DNA from: Strongylocentrotus purpuratus
Lineage: Eukaryota; Echinodermata; Echinoidea; Camarodonta; Strongylocentrotidae
Assembly: GCF_000002235.5 (NCBI RefSeq)
Contig: NW_022145611.1
Span: 17,209,633 to 17,273,632 of the forward strand
Length of the DNA stretch: 64,000 nt
Direction of reading: 5' to 3'
A model generated the notes under the pieces. It searched no databases. It saw nothing but the letters and a program-made list of their open reading frames with translations, and was not told the DNA's origin. This document shows positions 57,582-64,000 of this stretch, piece after piece. Positions within the stretch are counted from its first letter, which is position 1. Each line of letters starts with the position of its first letter. The translations under genes were made by a program, and so were the position numbers.

Positions 57582-59799
57582 TAGTTAGACAATATGATTA
57601 TGAAATCGTAAATGAGCAGTGCCATCATGTACATGTAGCTTACTAGCTATAACTGAAAAGCTTGTAAAATATCCTTCAGAATAATTGCTTGGTATCTTTT
57701 ATATGCCAAACATTTGGTGGTGTATTTATGGGATGTTTTCCATCCTCCTCCTCCTCCCCCCAGGTCTGATCGATGAAGAATGGTTTGTAATGTCTGGAAG
57801 TCACACCAGAGACAGCTTCTATACAATAACATATCTCACTAACTGGAAATGTCAGTTCACATATTAGTCAGCGTGATAACTTCTGGTACATCTATTATCT
57901 AGAACATGTACATGTAGATGCTGGTAGATTAAACTTAAAATAAGATTTACACATAAAAGACAACTGCATATATAGCAATGTAAGCTTTATAAGAATTGGA
58001 GCTCTCATTTAGAGATTAAGTACATAATTTGCAAAATCAGTGTCAAGTTATTATTCATGAAGTCAAGGAAACTTAGCTGCAAAAATTACTTTTATGTTGT
58101 TCAGTTGATATTGCATGGCAAGGTGGTGAATGGTTGAGGGGTGGATTGCTTACACACTTATAGATAAGATGTTTTAATTGACTAAAATTGAAGTTAAAAT
58201 TTTAAGTCACTTTGCATTTCAGATAATAATACTAATTAGATCAATCTATATAGCGCAGCTCCTATATAAATATACACTACTACACTGTGATGAAAACAAA
58301 ACTCACAACAGTGCTACTTTACAGACACACAATAAAATAAACTATTAAAATGCTCCTTACGTGTTATAATTTTAAAATGTTCAACTTCTAATAAAAACAC
58401 ATTAGTCCCTAGCAATTTGAAGTTGGGTTCGAAATAATAATACCTTGGCTTTACAACCATGTACAGTGTACATTATGTCTCAAGTCAGATGTACATGAAC
58501 ACTAAAATAATTAGTTTCTTTATAGGAGAAATGTATTTTTGGGATCCTCACATTCATTTCCTGTCTTCTGCAATTAAACTTCATCTTGGTCTTCTCATCA
58601 TGAGTGTTTACTTACTGACTACAAATTTGGGACAATATTTGATCAATATTGCAGGCTCCAGACCCATTCTCCTTCTAGACTCTTCATTTGAGCCGTGACA
58701 ATGGAACATATGCCATTCAAAAGTGTCGTTGAAAACCCACAAGGACCCATGAGCAAACATCAAAGAAAATTAATTTACAGGCTTGTCACCATGGTAACCC
58801 TAAAGGAAGTAGCCTATCTTTACATTTCAGATTTTAAATCTTTGAAAATGAAGTCAAGTACTGTACTTTCTGAACACTGAAATCCACTTCATGGCTCATT
58901 TGAGTATTGATCTAAGCTTAACTATTAAAAACTTAAATTAATCATTTCATCTAAAATTATTGTTTGTTTGATATTTTTATATTGCAGTTAGTACATTGTA
59001 CATGTACAAGTATTTCAGAAATTCTACACAGGGATTAATTACTAGTATCACAAAATGAAAGTTGCATTAGGCTTGTACAGCTGTATGTGAAATTGGAGCA
59101 CGCTCATGTACAAATTGTCAAAATAAATATCTATATGATATCCCCAATTAGGAGACTGAATACAAATCAATAATACATGTACACTTTGCACAATCTACAA
59201 AGTGTCAAAATATGCCAAAGCTAGAAATTATGCACAGCAGGCATGTATACATTTAGCTGTCAGAAACTTCAAATATTTGTATGCAAACAGACCAATTTAT
59301 GAGAAGAGCTACTTTCGATTAGCAGTCAATAATACATGTATATATGAAAAATGTTCTATCAATTCAAAGTAATGTAAACATGTCGGCCTGTCAATGTGAT
59401 GGAGTAAATAAGCACAGTTTGTGTGTGGTGTTTATTTCAAGAAGAATTTGGCTTTCTAAATAAGTGGCTAGAATAATAAATGGTTAGTAAAGAGTTAATT
59501 GGGAACCTTCAAAAACAAGCTATGCTTTCTAGTAGGTTCATGTTTCATTACATAATTTTGAACTTACTTTGTCAACTATGTTCTTTATTGTGCAAACAAT
59601 TGATATGAAATGGAATAAATTCTAACTGAATCAATCGATCAATCAATCTATAAAACTTTGTTCATTTTTTGTTGGTCAAACTGAATGTAACACTTGTTAA
59701 TATCATGCTGACATGCACCTCTTTTTAAGTATTTCTCCGTCTTGAAACAGGTTGTACTAGAATCTACATGTATGTTCAGAGGAATTTACTTTAATCCAA

Positions 59800-59803
59800 G
59801 AGA

Positions 59804-59859
<56 letters not shown>
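59800..59859. repeat. (GA)n microsatellite
   Basis: About 30 AG units, nearly perfect, with a single GGG interruption near the left end. Confidence 0.95.
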
Positions 59860-59863
<4 letters not shown>

Positions 59864-62800
59864 TATTTTCATTGACGAATGGTTACTTTTGAGGTAGTTT
59901 TGGTGGCATTTATGGTTTGCTGGACTGCTTTTCATGTAAACACTCAGCGTGAATGATGGCAAATTACCAAGTTGGTGCCACGCACATCATTCTTCTTATT
60001 GACGTTGATCTTGAGAATGATAAATGTTTCCTGTTCGGCAGAGCAGTAATCGACTGGCTCTGGCCTCTCTCACATATTAGATGGATGTTTAGATGTAAAA
60101 TGTCTTGATCATATTGAATAGAACGCAGTGATGGCTAATGCATGTGTTTAATCATCGCTCTAATTGCTTTAGAATACCAAACAAAAAATTCTCTTTACGT
60201 GTAGTTAAAAAGTTATCATTTTATAAGCATGTAGACATTTAGTTCCATACATGTGGTCTATTTGGTCCTACAGCAACAAACATGATTGGATAAGCACATG
60301 CTCATGTACTGTAGGTCTACTTTATGAAGTTACCTCTCCCAGAATAGAAGCATTCACACTAGACTCATTCCATGAGTCATAAAGTAACATGTGACTTACA
60401 TTCAGACATACATGTACATTATGTATCATGTTCACACTTGATCATGCTTGGTAGAGATATGTCAGGATGCCAAACCAGCTTTGCAGACATACACAAACTG
60501 TAGATGGATGTACATGTATCACTATCATCCTTGATACTATATAATTTGCTGGAATGAATAATGTACATCTTTCATCCAAGCCATCAATGCAATTATGGAT
60601 GAACACAAGAATTAGCCTACTGGAAATGGTTTGTCACTATCAATATCAATCCTGACATCATTGTTCTTATCACTGATCATCTATGGAACAAAATAATTTA
60701 CAAATGTAGATCTACCGGTATGAACAAGGCAGGTTAGACTTCATCTCTCATCCCTTAGCATCTCTCATACCAGCCAGCTATGCAAATATCGATGGAGATG
60801 AGAATTGGCCGACTGGAACCGGCTTGCATCTCTATTTACATTGGAAGGCGACTAGACAGCAGAGATGAATTGCAGATGATTGAAGAAGGTCAAAAAGTAC
60901 TTACAAAAAATCTGGTTTTGACACTAATCCTCTGATTGGTCAATAAACAAATAGAATCAAATTGATATGTTTTCTGAAACTTGTGAGGATCAAGACATTG
61001 TTTTTATATCTTGTACTTTATAGCAAGAGAGTATATAAAGAATATGGTTCAAACATGTTGAAATGATGAATATTCAATATTTTTGTAAGAATTTTTGTAA
61101 GAATTTAAGCAAGCATTGCTTTCTAAAGCCAGAAAAACCTACCAAAGCTTATTGTAAATTATCTCAAACTTTACAGTATATGATAAAAAGCATGTTATAA
61201 ATTTGGCCATAATACAATGTACAGTGTACATGTACATTTACAATGTGAAAATGCCATTAAAAAACATTTGAATCATGCTTGAATACACCACAATCGTATA
61301 ATCTCTATGGAATGTGGATTATAAAACGACTTTTGCATGATATTGAAAAAATCTCAGCCAAAAGTTAAATGTCATGCTACATGTACTCAACCTTACCAAA
61401 CCAGCGCAATTCAAACTAGTCTGCATTCCTGCATTATTGAGCATATACCTCTAGGGGTTCTGTATTAATCAGTGTTAATGTGTAACTTTGCTCAATTATG
61501 CCACTAGGATGAAGAATAATAATGCCCTTTTAGCTCCACTATTCTCATTTTCAACAAGAATCCAGTTTACCCAATGGTATCAGACAGGGAAGCACAATGG
61601 TCAGAAATATGCACTGATCCTAATGTCAATAAATGTCTCTATAGTATGGCATACCTTGTTCAAAACCCACCACCATACACAAGTCTTCATGGGAAATTGT
61701 GCATTACAGTTTTGATTTGATACCTCCACCCCTTAGGGAAAATAAATTCCATTCAAAGTGAGACTTAGTAATACATGTAAGTAATACGTCAGTTAATTGT
61801 GCTAAAATTATACACACAGCATGCTACAAGACAAAGTCCATGTTGTTCCCAAAGTAGTCCTTATTTATATTTCTTATTCTTTTTTCTAGTTTTCAAGTCA
61901 ACACAAAACTACACAAATATACAAATAATACAATGAAGCAAATTCCCACAAATTAGTAATCCTTAAATGTAAGTCTTTGTAAAAGTGTAATATTCTTTAT
62001 GTTTGGGAGGAAGTATCAGCTTTTTTATATAAGATTAGACTGATAAGTAGATGAAGATGATATGCATGCCTGGATCTAGCAGACAAAACTACAAAATACA
62101 GTTAGTTAGGTCAAAGGAGAAATAGACAGTAGGCGTAGTCATACAATTAAGTTGCACCTGATATTCACGTTGTAACACAGAAGATCAATTCATTTATTAA
62201 GAGCAAGAAGGGCATTTCTCTGTGTCAAATGATAGTTGATACAAGTTAATGCAACACGATCGCAACCACTTCTGTAAAATCGATCCATCAAAATGGGCGA
62301 ACATGACAATGACATATTTAATACATAATCCACACATAATTTCTATGATATACAATAAGGTACTGAAATTCTTTTTATAAAATAGTTGCGACCATGTCAT
62401 GCTGACATGCCCTACTGGCTCTGAGGAGAGGAATTATTCAATTTCCCAATTGAAAGTCTCAAATAGAAACTTGCAATTCTACACTGCCGATGAAGAAATT
62501 GGAAATTTGATACAATAATAAAAGAAAAATCTCTTTTTTGTTGTTGTTGAAGTGGGGAGCGGGATAGGAAGGGGGCAATGAACATACACCATCACCACTA
62601 GCAACAATGGGCGTCTGGGAATGACACATGTTGAGAGACGTGAGAGTGCGACATAAATTGTAACTATGGGTGGCGCGTGGTGGGTGACTAAACATGACTA
62701 GACCTTACATGACAAGACCAGGGCTTAGTGGCTAGTGCCAATGGGTCAAACAGCAGGAAACAGAGGCTGAAGAAGACCAGTTCATCAAGCTCATGTGCTA

Positions 62801-64000
62801 CTGAATACAACACCACGTGATTATTTAAAACAAGGGAGACCTTTAAATGCTTGCACACTATTTTGGATGTACATAAAGTATACAATTTCCTCCATTGTGG
62901 GTGTTTAGTTTGCAGCTAACACACTACCAAATAATCACTGAAATATTAGTTTCATTTCAAACATATTTAATGTTAAATTTCATTCAAATATAATCCCTAT
63001 ATATGCTTGTACCTGTAAGCACTACAACTACACTGTAAATGTATGACACATGATTTAAGGGTTTCAATTACGTTATATTCTCTACGCCTTTAGTGTAGAT
63101 CTGGGATAGAATTTAGTTGTTGCTGCCAATACTTTAAGTCGAAACAAAGAATCTGTAAATAGCAACCACAAGAATTCATGATGTCATACTAATTTGGCAT
63201 CATTCCTAACTGATCAATGGAACAATCAGATTATTTATGAAAAAACAAACTGCCTTACTGAATTAGTCGGTGAGTCATTCAATGTAAAAATAACAACTAC
63301 AGTACCTATTATTTTTTCTTTTTTTAATTCTTTTTCAAATGGGGGGTGGGGGGGTGTAAAAATCCTGCCAGATGTACTATTTATAAACAATTTTTCAGAA
63401 TTGATAATACAGACTTTGAGGGATTAACAGTTCATGGAATTTTATGATGCAATCAGTACACGTGTACTCTTTACTTTAGCTTTAATAGAGGAGGTTATTA
63501 GCACAAAGTACATGGTCAGTAAATGAGTATCCAGGTAACTGATAAGCCATAGGTACATACTGTAGATGAAAGAAACAATTAAGGCAGATAATTAGCCAAT
63601 TCTCCACAAAAGCGGACAAGATTCTTAAACTGATCTTTGCTATTAAATGTATTCTTTCTTTCTTGATCGGGATATACATGTACATGTAGATGCCTACTAT
63701 TTGAAGACTGCACTATAATACTGTATACCTTTAAGTTTCAGGTTTTATATTGTGCATGAATATTCATAGATTGTATCGAATCCCATACAAGTGCAAATAT
63801 ATGCCATCATTTTCCCACGGCTTATTGTAAGTTCACATTGAATAGCAACACCATTAAAGTTGAATGAACCATTAATTCTGCAAACACACATCTGTCTGTA
63901 AGGTCCTTTTCATTCCATAGTCATAAAAATCTTGCAGTTAGATGTAGGTTCTCACCAATATTCGGCAAGTAAATGGGGTTGATGGATACTTAAATGATTG

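Larger units (their letters stand above)
47603..64000. other. large upstream stretch, probably a first-exon intron
   Basis: The HOOK frame clearly continues upstream of 47602, yet I could not find the exons encoding the start (family MENEIF-type beginning) or the NNDxxLRxxNLSILVR segment. The interval is AT-rich with LINE, MITE and microsatellite insertions and one 160-codon ORF (53077-53559). Short exons could have been missed by eye. Confidence 0.5.

Noticed and set aside
60640..60690. Minus-strand NNDVRIDID reading that resembles the HOOK-domain NND motif
   Set aside because: The flanking residues do not continue as the HOOK sequence and the frame does not lead to a donor in the right phase.
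1..64000. CRISPR arrays, operons or phage features
   Set aside because: The window is intron-containing animal DNA; the repeats lack regular spacer structure.

Overview
The window is animal nuclear DNA. It is AT-rich, intron-dense and full of short inverted-repeat elements, G/C homopolymers and microsatellites. The mix of repeats (a tRNA-derived SINE, many MITE-like hairpins, RTE-like LINE tails, abundant ACATGTA words, long poly-G tracts) together with the gene found suggests a marine deuterostome, most likely an echinoderm such as a sea urchin. The organism call is inference from texture and memory; no search was run.

One protein-coding gene is well supported. It lies on the minus strand from 47602 down to its stop codon at 10086, and it is a CCDC88-family gene (Girdin/GIV, Daple, HkRP). 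I placed 25 coding exons by splice sites and homology. All exon phases agree across all 24 junctions, giving one open frame of 1876 codons (5628 nt plus stop). Residue numbers below are window-relative, counted from the first codon of the exon at 47602. The order is: end of the N-terminal HOOK domain (exons at 47390-47602 and 44418-44558), a coiled coil of about 1160 residues (37244 down to 26094), a short basic segment matching the phosphoinositide-binding stretch of Girdin (25622-25670 and the start of 25261-25420), a Ser/Pro-rich disordered tail (25420 down to 16142), and a last exon ending in WYEYGCV-stop, the PDZ-binding C-terminus of Daple. The first exons (start codon, about 100 residues of HOOK domain) were not found and probably lie beyond the right edge.

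Layout on the plus-strand scale: 1-5600 is intergenic and repeat-rich (duplicated AT-rich segment, GC-rich AAGCTTCCGCGC repeats with a MITE and a LINE tail inserted in them, tandem GGAATTATGAACC repeats, poly-G). 5600-10085 is probably the 3' UTR and flank. 10086-47602 is the CCDC88 gene with at least a dozen MITEs, a SINE, a LINE tail and microsatellites in its introns. 47603-64000 is a >16 kb stretch, probably an upstream intron, with a LINE tail, several MITEs, a (GA)n tract and one unexplained 160-codon ORF. No RNA genes, CRISPR arrays or prokaryotic features were seen.
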